A stretch of 64,000 nucleotides of DNA from contig NZ_LHQM01000003.1 in the NCBI RefSeq assembly GCF_001302265.1, forward strand, positions 1 through 64,000. The letters are read 5' to 3'. The notes below the pieces were generated by a model. That model saw only the letters and a list, made by a program, of their open reading frames with translations. It was not told the DNA's origin and ran no database searches. Positions 30,731 to 39,905 of the stretch are shown here, in pieces. The stretch is from Streptococcus phocae. Lineage in GTDB: Bacteria; Bacillota; Bacilli; Lactobacillales; Streptococcaceae. Within the stretch, counting starts at the first letter, position 1, and every line of letters starts with the position of its first letter. Position numbers and translations under genes: made by a program.

Positions 30731-32007
30731 TGACACATTCCATTAAACAAGATCATTCACATTCACAGTCAGCAGTTCTTGGTTTGCAACATGTGTTGTC
30801 TATGTATGCAGGATCCATACTTGTGCCAATCATGATTGCAGGGGCTTTGGGTTACTCAGCAAAAGAGCTAACCTATCTGATTTCAACTGATATTTTCATG
30901 TGTGGGATTGCGACCTTGCTACAACTCAAACTCACAAAACACACTGGTGTAGGATTGCCTGTTGTATTAGGATGTGCTTTCCAGTCTGTGGCTCCATTAT
31001 CAATTATTGGAGCCCAACAGGGCTCTGGTGCCATGTTTGGTGCCTTAATTGCCTCAGGGATTTACGTTATCCTTGTAGCTGGTATTTTCTCAAAAATTGC
31101 TCGCTTTTTCCCTCCTATTGTCACAGGATCAGTTATTACTGTAATTGGACTAAGCTTGGTAGGCGTAGCGATGGGCAATATGGGAGATAATGCCGAATCA
31201 CCAAGTGCTCAAAGCATGGTACTGTCCTTGCTTACCATCTTAGTGATTTTATTGGTTCAAAAGTTTACCAAAGGGTTTGTCAAATCCATTTCTATCCTCA
31301 TTGGACTAGTTGTAGGAACTGTTATTGCTGCCTTTATGGGATTGGTTGACACCACACCAGTTATTCAAGCGACTTGGATTCATATTCCAACACCATTTTA
31401 TTTTGGCATGCCAACGTTTGAAATCACTTCGATTGTGATGATGTGTATTATTGCGACAGTTTCCATGGTTGAGTCAACCGGTGTTTATTTGGCACTTTCT
31501 GATTTGACACAAGACCCATTAAATGAAACACGTTTACGCAACGGGTATCGCTCTGAGGGGATTGCCGTATTACTCGGTGGCTTATTTAACACTTTTCCAT
31601 ATACCGGATTTTCACAAAATGTTGGCCTGGTGCAGATTTCTGGGATTAAAACGCGTCGTCCCATCTACTATGCAGCAGCTATCTTAGTGGTTATTGGATT
31701 ATTGCCAAAATTTGGTGCCATGGCTCAAATGATTCCGAGTCCTGTTCTTGGTGGTGCTATGTTGGTATTGTTTGGAATGGTAGCCCTACAAGGGATGCAA
31801 ATGCTCAATCGCGTTGATTTTCAACATAACGAACACAATTTTATTATTGCTGCGGTTTCCATTTCTGCAGGATTAGGGTTTAACGGCACGAATCTCTTTG
31901 CAAGTTTGCCAGCAACAGCTCAAATGTTTCTAACAAATGGTATTGTGATAGCGACATTGACCTCTGTCACCTTAAACCTTATCCTAAATGGCAAAGACAA
32001 GTCCTAA
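30730..32007 (+). CDS. pbuX: Xanthine permease (NCS2 family)
   Basis: This 425-residue membrane protein of the nucleobase-cation symporter 2 family has about 12-14 hydrophobic segments. Motifs include LGLQHVLSMYAGSILVPI near the N-terminus, the QSVAPLSIIG segment and the NCS2 signature region with VESTGVYLALSDLT and GLFNTFPYTGFSQNVGLVQISG. It takes up xanthine for the adjacent Xpt and shares its riboswitch. Confidence 0.95.
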   Translation: MTHSIKQDHSHSQSAVLGLQHVLSMYAGSILVPIMIAGALGYSAKELTYLISTDIFMCGIATLLQLKLTKHTGVGLPVVLGCAFQSVAPLSIIGAQQGSGAMFGALIASGIYVILVAGIFSKIARFFPPIVTGSVITVIGLSLVGVAMGNMGDNAESPSAQSMVLSLLTILVILLVQKFTKGFVKSISILIGLVVGTVIAAFMGLVDTTPVIQATWIHIPTPFYFGMPTFEITSIVMMCIIATVSMVESTGVYLALSDLTQDPLNETRLRNGYRSEGIAVLLGGLFNTFPYTGFSQNVGLVQISGIKTRRPIYYAAAILVVIGLLPKFGAMAQMIPSPVLGGAMLVLFGMVALQGMQMLNRVDFQHNEHNFIIAAVSISAGLGFNGTNLFASLPATAQMFLTNGIVIATLTSVTLNLILNGKDKS

Positions 32008-32048
32008 TCTCATTCATAAGTCAATAGATTGACTCAAAAAGTTGTACG

Positions 32049-32085
32049 AAAAATGACCTAGCTTTATACAGAGCTAGGTCATTTT
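32049..32085. terminator. Bidirectional terminator after pbuX
   Basis: AAAATGACCTAGCT pairs with AGCTAGGTCATTTT around a short loop. It also serves the convergent apbE gene. Confidence 0.9.
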
Positions 32086-32152
32086 TGTTTGTAAAAAAAA
32101 CAGGTGTTGTCACAAAGCATATCATATTTTTTGTGAATAGAAATTGTTAGGT

Positions 32153-33091
32153 TTAGCTGTAAAGCAGTCGGAATTGTTTTTGTAGGCCATCAGAAACCAG
32201 TATTTGATGATTTCTAGTGATGATAATGCCACCTAAGTCATCACGATTATTTAAAAAGGACAAAACAAGTCTGGTATCGAGACCAAATAAACGTGTTGCC
32301 CAAGTATCGCTTTCGGTAGCTGATGGCGCAACAATTGTCAAACTTGCCATATCTGTTTTGATGGGATAGCCTGTATGAGGGTCTAACAGGTGATGATAAT
32401 TCTTGCCTTGAACGTGAAAATGCCTCTCGTAGATGCCAGAAGTTACAACTGATTGATTGTTTGTTTTAAGAATACCAAGGTGTTTGCCTCTTTCGGCATT
32501 CGGTTTTTGGATGCCGATATAAAAAAGACCGTCCGTTCTTTTAGGATTTAGCCCATGAGTGAGAACATTTCCCCCTAAATTAATCATGGCAGCATCAATA
32601 CCATCCTCAATAAGGTAAGTCATGACTTGATCTGCAATATACCCCTTAGCTAAGGCCCCCAAATCAAGAGCCATTCCCTTTTGTCTCAGATAGACACTTT
32701 GTTGCTTTTTATTCAACAAAATTTGGCTAGGATCAGTCAATGCCAATTGTTTCGAGATGACATCTTGACTAGGGACCTTAGCATCTGAGAAACCAATCCG
32801 CCAAGTTTGAACCAGTGGACCAATAGCGATGTTTAGATTACTAAAGTCTGCTAGACTGTGCTTTTTCCCAAGGCTGATTAGGACAAATAAATCAGGGTGT
32901 ACGGTGATTGGCTTAATGCCCGCTGCCTGATTGATTGCCATTAACTCCGAGGTAGCATCGTTAGCAGAAAATCGATTTTTATAGAGCGTTAACAAGTCCC
33001 GGACCTTGATTAATTGCTGCGGAGCTCTTTGGGACATTATCTGAATATCAATAACAGTTCCCATTAATTTTATTTGATCAGTGACAAACAT
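32153..33091 (-). CDS. ApbE-family FAD:protein FMN transferase without signal peptide
   Basis: ApbE enzymes attach FMN covalently to a Thr of target proteins. The 312-residue protein shows the family core: GTVIDIQI, LGALAKGYIADQVM, AAMINLGGNV, SVVTSGIYERHF and LLDPHTGYPI with the metal-binding region. It begins MFVTDQIKLMG after GGAGG, with no signal peptide or lipobox, unlike the second ApbE at 61412-62464. A cytosolic ApbE with no flavinylated partner nearby is unusual. It is followed by a bidirectional terminator and may be read with the tautomerase. Confidence 0.88.
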   Translation of the reverse strand: MFVTDQIKLMGTVIDIQIMSQRAPQQLIKVRDLLTLYKNRFSANDATSELMAINQAAGIKPITVHPDLFVLISLGKKHSLADFSNLNIAIGPLVQTWRIGFSDAKVPSQDVISKQLALTDPSQILLNKKQQSVYLRQKGMALDLGALAKGYIADQVMTYLIEDGIDAAMINLGGNVLTHGLNPKRTDGLFYIGIQKPNAERGKHLGILKTNNQSVVTSGIYERHFHVQGKNYHHLLDPHTGYPIKTDMASLTIVAPSATESDTWATRLFGLDTRLVLSFLNNRDDLGGIIITRNHQILVSDGLQKQFRLLYS

Positions 33092-33109
33092 ATTTCCTCC
33101 AAAGAGACA

Positions 33110-33133
33110 TAAAAAACCCACCAAAATAGTGGG
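33110..33133 (-). terminator. Minus-strand terminator after the tautomerase
   Basis: On the minus strand CCCAC pairs with GTGGG around TATTTTG, followed by TTTTTT. It lies between the tautomerase and apbE genes. Confidence 0.75.
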
Positions 33134-33142
33134 AAAAGATAA

Positions 33143-33325
33143 TTATTTGGTTTTCATCTCACCATGTGGGAAATAAGTCCCTTCTGGAAGGTCATTGATG
33201 AAAACGTGAATGTTTTCTTTAGGTGCTTTAGCAATGCGAGAAACCACTTCAGTGACTTCGCGAGCAAGTTCTACTTTTTGCTCTTGGCTACGTCCTTCAA
33301 ACAAATCGATTTTAATAAACGGCAT
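33143..33325 (-). CDS. 4-oxalocrotonate tautomerase family protein
   Basis: This 60-residue tautomerase-superfamily protein should expose Pro as the catalytic first residue after Met removal (MPFIKIDLFEGRSQEQK). I choose the ATG at 33325: it gives the required Met-Pro start, and AAGGAG lies seven bases upstream. The alternative two codons earlier (MHMP) would bury the proline. HVFINDLPEGTYFPHGE ends the conserved part. Physiological substrate unknown. Confidence 0.92.
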   Translation of the reverse strand: MPFIKIDLFEGRSQEQKVELAREVTEVVSRIAKAPKENIHVFINDLPEGTYFPHGEMKTK

Positions 33326-33425
33326 GTGCATTCTCCTTTTTTTGATAATTCTATTTTATCATGTTCATCCTGAAATGACTATGAGGAAACCCGTTTTCCC
33401 AAAATGACAGCAGTTATGTCAAAAA

Positions 33426-33455
33426 ACTTGAAAATGATATGCTATATTTTCAAGT
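33426..33455. repeat. Ten-base inverted repeat upstream of tdk
   Basis: ACTTGAAAAT (33426-33435) and ATTTTCAAGT (33446-33455) are perfect arms with a 10-base spacer, in the 200-bp divergent gap between the tautomerase and tdk. No T-run on either side. Spacing of one helical turn suits a dimeric regulator. Confidence 0.5.
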
Positions 33456-33525
33456 GCAGTAATCGCCAAATAATGACAAATATGATAGAATGGATAGGAT
33501 AAAACTAGAAGGTAGGTTCTCCATT

Positions 33526-34161
33526 TTGGCTCAACTCTATTATAAATATGGGACAATGAATTCAGGCAAAACCATTGAAATATTGAAGGTAGCTTATAAC
33601 TACGAGGAACAAGGAAAGCCAGTCGTTATTATGACTAGTGCGCTTGACACTCGAGATGGTTTTGGTGTGGTTTCGAGCCGAATTGGTATGCGTCGTGAGG
33701 CTGTCCCAGTCACACACGATATGGATATTTTTGATTATGTAGCTCAGATAAATCCATTGCCTTATTGTGTTTTGATTGATGAAAGCCAGTTTTTAAGTAA
33801 GCAAAACGTTTATGAATTGGCACGTGTTGTAGACGAGTTAGAGGTGCCAGTAATGGCTTTTGGCTTGAAAAATGATTTTCAAAACGAACTATTTGAGGGC
33901 TCTAAGTATTTGTTGCTCTTAGCTGATAAAATCGAAGAAATAAAGACCATCTGTCAGTATTGTAGCAAAAAAGCTACAATGGTTTTAAGAACAGATAATG
34001 GAAAACCTGTCTATGAGGGTGCACAAATTCAAATTGGTGGTAACGAGACCTATATTTCAGTTTGTCGCAAGCACTATTTCCATCCACCTGCATTAACTAG
34101 CATGCAAGGAACATCATTAAAAATAGAAGAGGAGAAGCACACTAATAATGAGTATTTATGA
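33526..34161 (+). CDS. tdk: Thymidine kinase
   Basis: Tdk phosphorylates thymidine. The 211-residue type II enzyme has the P-loop GTMNSGKT, catalytic Glu in [10 protein letters not shown], and zinc-binding CQYC plus CRKHYF. I place the start at the TTG at 33526 (reading [16 protein letters not shown]), with AAGGTAGG upstream, because homologues start there. The ATG at 33490 would add 12 residues and has no ribosome site. It overlaps prfA by 14 bases. Confidence 0.92.
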   Translation: MAQLYYKYGTMNSGKTIEILKVAYNYEEQGKPVVIMTSALDTRDGFGVVSSRIGMRREAVPVTHDMDIFDYVAQINPLPYCVLIDESQFLSKQNVYELARVVDELEVPVMAFGLKNDFQNELFEGSKYLLLLADKIEEIKTICQYCSKKATMVLRTDNGKPVYEGAQIQIGGNETYISVCRKHYFHPPALTSMQGTSLKIEEEKHTNNEYL

Positions 34162-35227
34162 TCAATTACAATCTGTTGAGGATCGCTATGAGGAGTTAGG
34201 GGAACTGCTTAGTGACCCAGCAGTTGTTTCAGATACCAAGCGCTTTATGACCCTGTCAAAAGAAGAAGCAAGCACACGCGAAACAGTGGCTGCTTATCGT
34301 AAATACAAGGACATTATCCAATCTATTTCAGATGCTGAGGAGATGATTAAAGAGTCTGGCGGCGATCCTGAAATTGAAGAGATGGCTAAAGAAGAACTCA
34401 AAGAGTCAAAAGCAGCTAAAGAAGAGTACGAAGACAAATTAAAAATTCTATTATTGCCAAAAGATCCCAACGATGACAAAAATATTATCTTGGAAATTCG
34501 TGGGGCAGCAGGTGGTGATGAGGCTGCACTTTTTGCAGGAGATTTATTGGGCATGTACCAAAAATTTGCAGAGAGCCAAGGCTGGCGCTTTGAAGTCATG
34601 GAAGCTTCGTATAATGGCGTTGGCGGCATCAAAGAAGTGGTGGCAATGGTTTCAGGACAAGCCGTTTATTCAAAATTGAAGTATGAATCAGGAGCGCACC
34701 GGGTTCAGCGTGTTCCTGTCACAGAAAGCCAAGGGCGAGTTCACACCTCTACGGCGACAGTTTTGATCATGCCAGAAGTCGAGGATGTTGAATACGATAT
34801 TGATCCTAAAGACTTGCGCATTGATATCTACCACGCGTCAGGTGCCGGCGGACAAAACGTCAATAAGGTTGCAACAGCTGTTCGTATCGTTCATATTCCA
34901 ACCAATATAAAAGTTGAAATGCAAGAAGAACGGACTCAGCAAAAAAATAGAGATAAGGCTATGAAAATCATCCGAGCGCGCGTGGCTGACCACTTTGCAC
35001 AAATCGCCCAAGACGAACAAGATGCTGAGCGTAAATCCACCATCGGTACAGGTGACCGTTCTGAGCGAATTCGCACCTATAATTTTCCACAAAACCGTGT
35101 CACCGATCACCGTATCGGTCTAACCCTGCAAAAATTAGACACGATTTTATCAGGTAAGATGGATGAAATTGTCGATGCTCTTATCATGTATGACCAAACA
35201 CAAAAATTAGAATCACTAAATAACTAA
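34148..35227 (+). CDS. prfA: Peptide chain release factor 1
   Basis: RF1 ends translation at UAA and UAG. The 359-residue protein has the codon-recognition region and the GGQ loop, [12 protein letters not shown], in the peptidyl-transferase domain. GAGGAG precedes the ATG, which lies inside the tdk 3' end. prmC, whose product methylates the GGQ glutamine, follows at a one-base overlap. Confidence 0.97.
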   Translation: MSIYDQLQSVEDRYEELGELLSDPAVVSDTKRFMTLSKEEASTRETVAAYRKYKDIIQSISDAEEMIKESGGDPEIEEMAKEELKESKAAKEEYEDKLKILLLPKDPNDDKNIILEIRGAAGGDEAALFAGDLLGMYQKFAESQGWRFEVMEASYNGVGGIKEVVAMVSGQAVYSKLKYESGAHRVQRVPVTESQGRVHTSTATVLIMPEVEDVEYDIDPKDLRIDIYHASGAGGQNVNKVATAVRIVHIPTNIKVEMQEERTQQKNRDKAMKIIRARVADHFAQIAQDEQDAERKSTIGTGDRSERIRTYNFPQNRVTDHRIGLTLQKLDTILSGKMDEIVDALIMYDQTQKLESLNN

Positions 35228-36066
35228 TGAATTACGCCAAACAAATCCGTTTCTACGAAGACAAATTGGAACAACTAGGTGAGGACAAAGAAAACCTCGC
35301 CTATGTTTTTAAAGAACTCAAACAGTGGACTAGTCTGGATTTCCTTTTGCACCAAAATCAACCCGTGACAGCTGAAGATCTTGAAAAGCTAGAACAAATA
35401 TTTTCAGCTCTAAGTCAGCACAAGTCACCGCAGTATATTACAGGCAGAGCTTATTTTAGAGACCTGATACTAGCCGTTGATGACCGTGTGTTGATTCCTA
35501 GACCAGAGACAGAAGAGCTCGTGGAGCATATTTTAGCAGAAAATAAATCACGTTTTGTCAGAGTGTTAGATATTGGTACAGGGAGCGGTGCGATTGCCAT
35601 TGCACTCAAAAAAGAAAGACCTGATTGGAAGGTTACGGCTTCTGATATTTCTACAGATGCGCTAGCAGTTGCTCGGAAAAATGCGGTAGCTCAACAAGTT
35701 GATGTGACCTTTATCCAATCGGATGTCTTTGAACACATTTCAGGACAGTTTGATATAATCGTCTCTAATCCCCCCTATATTGCTCACCAAGATCAAAAAG
35801 AAGTGGGATTGAATGTTTATCATTCAGAGCCACATTTGGCATTATTTGCAGATGAGAACGGCTTAGCCATTTATCGTCAGATTATCGAAACAGCCCATTC
35901 TTATCTCGCACCAAATGGAAAACTGTATTTTGAGATTGGTTACAAGCAAGGACTTGACATTAAGCATCTTATTAATCAATCATTCCCGCAAAAAAGGGTT
36001 CGTATTTTGACAGATTTTTTTGGTAAAGAAAGGATGGTGGTCGCAGATGATCCAAGAACTGATTGA
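35227..36066 (+). CDS. prmC: Release factor glutamine methyltransferase
   Basis: PrmC methylates the GGQ glutamine of release factors using S-adenosylmethionine. The 279-residue protein has the SAM motif VLDIGTGSGAIAIALKKE and the substrate-binding NPPY in IIVSNPPYIAHQD. Its start overlaps the prfA stop and its end overlaps tsaC. Confidence 0.97.
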   Translation: MNYAKQIRFYEDKLEQLGEDKENLAYVFKELKQWTSLDFLLHQNQPVTAEDLEKLEQIFSALSQHKSPQYITGRAYFRDLILAVDDRVLIPRPETEELVEHILAENKSRFVRVLDIGTGSGAIAIALKKERPDWKVTASDISTDALAVARKNAVAQQVDVTFIQSDVFEHISGQFDIIVSNPPYIAHQDQKEVGLNVYHSEPHLALFADENGLAIYRQIIETAHSYLAPNGKLYFEIGYKQGLDIKHLINQSFPQKRVRILTDFFGKERMVVADDPRTD

Positions 36067-36652
36067 AACCATTAAATCAGGAGGTTCAGTTGTGTTGCCA
36101 ACAGAGACCGTCTATGGTTTATTTGCACAAGCTCTCAATGAAAAAGCCGTTGATCATGTTTACCAACTCAAACAAAGGTCACGCGTCAAGGCTATGAATT
36201 TAAATGTAGCAGATTTTGACAGCATTTTGACCTTTTCAAAAGACCAACCGGCATATCTAAAAAAACTTTATGATGCGTTTTTACCAGGACCCCTAACCAT
36301 TATTTTAAAAGCAAATGACAAGGTGCCTGAGTGGATTAATTCAGGCATGTCAACAGTTGGGTTTCGCTTGCCCAACCATCCAGCCACTGTAAATATTATT
36401 AAGCAGACAGGACCATTGATTGGCCCTTCGGCAAATATTTCAGGAAAGGATAGTGGAAAACAGCTAAAAGACATTTTGGTCGATTTTCATCATCAAGTTA
36501 TTGGCTATGAGGATGACCAGTTCCTTTTGGGACAAGATTCAACTATTTTAGACCTATCAGGAGATGTGGCTAAAATTTTAAGGCAAGGCAGCTTGACCAA
36601 AGACGATTTACTGGCAAAAGTGCCAGAGATACCATTTGCTGATAATAGCTGA
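36047..36652 (+). CDS. tsaC: Threonylcarbamoyl-AMP synthase (TsaC/YwlC, Sua5 family)
   Basis: This YrdC-domain protein forms threonylcarbamoyl-AMP for the t6A37 modification of ANN-decoding tRNAs. The 201 residues show VVLPTETVYGLFA, a KQRSRVKAMNLNV basic stretch and the GPLIGPSANISGKDSG nucleotide-binding segment. I choose the ATG at 36047 after AAGGATGG rather than the upstream frame inside prmC. Confidence 0.93.
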   Translation: MIQELIETIKSGGSVVLPTETVYGLFAQALNEKAVDHVYQLKQRSRVKAMNLNVADFDSILTFSKDQPAYLKKLYDAFLPGPLTIILKANDKVPEWINSGMSTVGFRLPNHPATVNIIKQTGPLIGPSANISGKDSGKQLKDILVDFHHQVIGYEDDQFLLGQDSTILDLSGDVAKILRQGSLTKDDLLAKVPEIPFADNS

Positions 36653-36730
36653 TTCAGTTGATAGGCAACGAATTATCAGGCAATATAGCAGGGACCAGGT
36701 TCCATTCCCCGAGGGAAAAAGGAGAAAATA

Positions 36731-37990
36731 ATGACTTTTAACAATGAAAACTATAAACAATACGACAAAGAACTCTGGGATGCTATTTATGCTGAAGAAG
36801 AAAGACAAGAGCACACCATAGAGCTCATTGCTTCTGAAAATATTGTGTCACAAGCTGTTATGCAAGCACAAGGCTCTGTATTAACCAATAAATATGCAGA
36901 AGGTTACCCTGGAAAACGCTACTACGGTGGTACAGAATGCGTTGATATTATTGAAAATCTAGCTATTGACCGTGCTAAGGAACTATTTGGCGCTAAATAT
37001 GCTAACGTACAAGCCCACTCAGGAAGTCAAGCAAACGCGGCGGCTTATTGGGCTTTGATTGAGCCTGGAGATACTGTTTTAGGCATGGATTTGGCTGCAG
37101 GGGGGCACCTAACCCACGGATCTTCAGTCAATTTTTCTGGGAAAACCTACAATTTTGTGGCTTATTCAGTCGATAAAGACACTGAAATGTTAGATTACGA
37201 CGCTATCCTAGAGCAAGCTAAAATGGTCCAACCTAAGCTAATTGTGGCAGGAGCTTCAGCTTATTCGCGCACCATCGATTTTAAACGGTTCCGTGAGATT
37301 GCAGACCAAGTTGGGGCATACTTGATGGTAGACATGGCACACATTGCAGGTCTTGTAGCCGCTGGGCTACATCCAAATCCTATCCCTTATGCAGATGTTA
37401 CCACGTCAACGACCCATAAAACCCTTCGTGGACCACGTGGTGGCTTGATTTTAACAAATGATGAAGCTCTTGCTAAAAAAATCAATTCTGCTGTTTTTCC
37501 AGGACTACAAGGTGGTCCTTTGGAGCATGTGATTGCGGCAAAAGCCATTTCATTCAAAGAAGCTCTAGACCCAGCCTTCAAAACGTATGTAAACAAGGTC
37601 TTGGAAAATACAGCAGCAATGGCAGAGGTTTTTGCGAAAGATAGCCGTTTTCGCTTAATTTCAGGCGGGACAGATAATCATGTGTTTCTGGTGGATGTTA
37701 CTGGAGTGATTGAAAGCGGTAAGTCAGCTCAACAGTTACTTGATGATGTCAATATCACTTTAAACAAAAATTCTATCCCTTTTGAAACCCTGTCTCCTTT
37801 TAAAACATCTGGCATTCGTATTGGTTGCGCAGCAATTACGAGCCGTGGCATGGGTGTTGAACAAAGTAAAGCTATTGCTCATTTGATCATAAAAGCTTTG
37901 GTGCACCATGATGATCATCTTATCCTTGAGAGCATTCGTCAAGATGTTCGTGCCATCACGGACGCCTTTCCTTTATATCAAAAGAAATAA
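36731..37990 (+). CDS. glyA: Serine hydroxymethyltransferase
   Basis: GlyA interconverts serine and glycine and supplies methylene-tetrahydrofolate. The 419-residue PLP enzyme has [16 protein letters not shown], the active-site lysine in [15 protein letters not shown] and [22 protein letters not shown] precedes the ATG. A 78-bp gap after tsaC has no terminator, so it is likely read in the same operon. Confidence 0.97.
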   Translation: MTFNNENYKQYDKELWDAIYAEEERQEHTIELIASENIVSQAVMQAQGSVLTNKYAEGYPGKRYYGGTECVDIIENLAIDRAKELFGAKYANVQAHSGSQANAAAYWALIEPGDTVLGMDLAAGGHLTHGSSVNFSGKTYNFVAYSVDKDTEMLDYDAILEQAKMVQPKLIVAGASAYSRTIDFKRFREIADQVGAYLMVDMAHIAGLVAAGLHPNPIPYADVTTSTTHKTLRGPRGGLILTNDEALAKKINSAVFPGLQGGPLEHVIAAKAISFKEALDPAFKTYVNKVLENTAAMAEVFAKDSRFRLISGGTDNHVFLVDVTGVIESGKSAQQLLDDVNITLNKNSIPFETLSPFKTSGIRIGCAAITSRGMGVEQSKAIAHLIIKALVHHDDHLILESIRQDVRAITDAFPLYQKK

Positions 37991-37992
37991 CT

Positions 37993-38970
37993 ATGTTAGA
38001 CATTTATATTAGACAATTGGTCATTCACCAATTTACTCCTAGCGATACCTCATTGATTTTGTCAGATAGCCTAGTCACCATTACACCAAGAATTGATGAC
38101 TATTTTAGGAAAAAGCTGGCTAAAGTTTTTTCTGATGAGGCTAAACGTGGACAATTTGAAACAGACAATGCTTTCTTTAACTCTTTGACAGGAGACCTTT
38201 TGCCAGTTTCTAAGACAATAGCTGGCTTATGGCAAAAGGAATTTGTGATTTCAGAAGATCAAAAGACAAATGATCTCGTCTTTATTCAGTTTGATAAAGA
38301 TGGCGAGTCCTATCTGGCTTTTTTGAGATTGTCACTCAAAGAAAACTTTGCACATTTACCCAATGATCATGAAAATCCAATAACCATGACTCAAAACAAT
38401 CTTCCAAGCCCTTCACAGAGTCCTGATGAAGCCTTGGTGGTGCATTTGAGTAACAGACACTATTACCTCATCGAGAAACGTATCAAACATAACGGGAGCT
38501 TTGCCAATTATTTTTCGGAAAACCTACTCAAGGTTTCTCCAGAGCAATCTGTTAAAAAAAGCATCACAATGATTGAGCAAACAGCTCAAAAAATCGCCGA
38601 TAATTTCAATCAAGACGATTTTGCATTTCAATCCAAAATGAAAACTGCTATTTGCAAACATTTAGATGAAGATGCGCAGTTGTCTCCTGAAAAGCTGGCT
38701 GATCAATTATTCGATAATAACCTGACAGCCCGCTTATCTTTTGTAGATCAAGTTAAAGAAGTCATTCCTGAACCTATTTCAGTCAGTGATATTGATCACT
38801 CTAGGCAGATTAAAAAGCGAGAAAACCAAAAATTATCACTGTCAAATGGCATTGAATTAATCGTTCCAAATGCTATTTACCAAGATGCGGAGTCAGTTGA
38901 GTTCATTCTTAATGATAATGGCACTTATTCTATATTAATCAAGAACATAGAGGATATTAAGAATAAATAA
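37993..38970 (+). CDS. NdpA/YejK-type nucleoid-associated protein
   Basis: This 325-residue protein is of the nucleoid-associated NdpA family: MLDIYIRQLVIHQFTP at the N-terminus, the conserved middle QFDKDGESYLAFLRLSLKENFAH, and C-terminal GIELIVPNAIYQDAESVEFILNDNGTYSILIKNI. It starts three bases after the glyA stop. In enterobacteria the family is nucleoid-bound; its role in streptococci is not established. Confidence 0.88.
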   Translation: MLDIYIRQLVIHQFTPSDTSLILSDSLVTITPRIDDYFRKKLAKVFSDEAKRGQFETDNAFFNSLTGDLLPVSKTIAGLWQKEFVISEDQKTNDLVFIQFDKDGESYLAFLRLSLKENFAHLPNDHENPITMTQNNLPSPSQSPDEALVVHLSNRHYYLIEKRIKHNGSFANYFSENLLKVSPEQSVKKSITMIEQTAQKIADNFNQDDFAFQSKMKTAICKHLDEDAQLSPEKLADQLFDNNLTARLSFVDQVKEVIPEPISVSDIDHSRQIKKRENQKLSLSNGIELIVPNAIYQDAESVEFILNDNGTYSILIKNIEDIKNK

Positions 38971-38971
38971 C

Positions 38972-39574
38972 ATGTTAAAATGGATAAAGCGTATCATCTT
39001 GTTAGCTGGTTTGGTCTTTGCAATTCATCAAGTGATGACTATCCGAGAAAGTGTCCACCGAGTCTTACAGTATAAGCAAATGGTGGAGCACTCACTATCA
39101 GAGAGTCATATCAGAGGAAATGTGGATCTTGTTCTAGCCATGATTTATACAGAGACCAAGGGCGGTCAAGTAGATGTGATGCAATCGAGTGAAAGCGAAT
39201 CAGGGGAAACCGGATCAATCACCGATAGCCAATCAAGTATTGAATCAGGGGTCGCTTTACTGTCTCATAATTTAGTTTTAGCACAAGAAGCAGGAGTCGA
39301 CTCTTGGACAGCGGTCCAAGCATACAACTTCGGGACTGCTTATATTAATTACGTGGCTAATAATGGTGGTGAAAACACTTTGGAACTGGCGAAAACTTAC
39401 TCAAAAGATGTTGTTGCTCCTAGTTTGGGGAACCATTCCGGAGAAACGTATTTTTATTATCACCCCTTAGCCCTAGTATCCGGTGGAAAACTCTATAAAA
39501 ATGGTGGTAATATTTATTACTCAAGAGAAGTGCACTTTAATCTTTATTTGATTGAACTCATGAGCCTTTTTTGA
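38972..39574 (+). CDS. Lysozyme-like protein (PvaA/CwlT type)
   Basis: This 200-residue protein has an N-terminal membrane anchor (IKRIILLAGLVFAIHQVMTI) and a lysozyme-like transglycosylase/muramidase domain: LAMIYTETKGGQVDVMQSSES with the likely catalytic Glu, then DSWTAVQAYNFGTAYINYV. It matches the pneumococcal vaccine antigen A type, found on the streptococcal surface. It starts one base after the ndpA-like stop and closes the operon. Confidence 0.88.
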   Translation: MLKWIKRIILLAGLVFAIHQVMTIRESVHRVLQYKQMVEHSLSESHIRGNVDLVLAMIYTETKGGQVDVMQSSESESGETGSITDSQSSIESGVALLSHNLVLAQEAGVDSWTAVQAYNFGTAYINYVANNGGENTLELAKTYSKDVVAPSLGNHSGETYFYYHPLALVSGGKLYKNGGNIYYSREVHFNLYLIELMSLF

Positions 39575-39723
39575 GTAATTAGGTCGTTTGGAGCCAAAAA
39601 ACGGCAAATAAAAGAATAATAAGCTACATTGATTACTTTTAGAACATTTTTTAAAAATTCAGGAAAAAGTCGTTATTTTTCGATAAAATATATTTAGAAG
39701 CTCTTCTAAATCCAAAAATTACT

Positions 39724-39779
39724 AACTATTGTTGTTAAATACTCATAATTCATGAGTTATTTAGGAACAATAGTTTTTT
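39724..39779 (+). terminator. Long stem terminator upstream of nox
   Basis: AACTATTGTT pairs with AACAATAGTT, and inner TAAAT and ACTCAT with ATGAGT and ATTTA, then TTTTTT. It is 150 bases after the pvaA-like stop. Confidence 0.8.
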
Positions 39780-39837
39780 AGTTCAAAGAAATAGAATTTT
39801 TTTAAAAAATAAATCTATTAAAAACGAAGCAATATAT

Positions 39838-39866
39838 TTGGAAGCGCTTTTCATATGTGATATAAT
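39838..39866 (+). promoter_or_regulatory. nox promoter overlapped by a cre-like site
   Basis: TTGGAA (39838-39843), a 17-bp spacer and TATAAT (39861-39866) with TG before the -10. TGGAAGCGCTTTTCA (39839-39853) closely resembles a CcpA cre site with one extra base and covers the -35. Confidence 0.7.
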
Positions 39867-39905
39867 AGAGTCCTAATATAAATAATGTGAAAAGAGGAAC
39901 GAAAT

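Larger units (their letters stand above)
39575..39905. other. AT-rich 331-bp intergenic region before nox
   Basis: It contains a small palindrome TTTAGAAGCTCTTCTAAA (39693-39710), a strong terminator (39724-39779) and the nox promoter with a cre-like site (39838-39866). No open frame with a ribosome site. Either a long 3' tail or a small RNA lies before the terminator. Confidence 0.6.

Noticed and set aside
34294-34632. Minus-strand open frame inside prfA
   Set aside because: Shadow of prfA with Ser/Pro/Ala-rich text and no motif.
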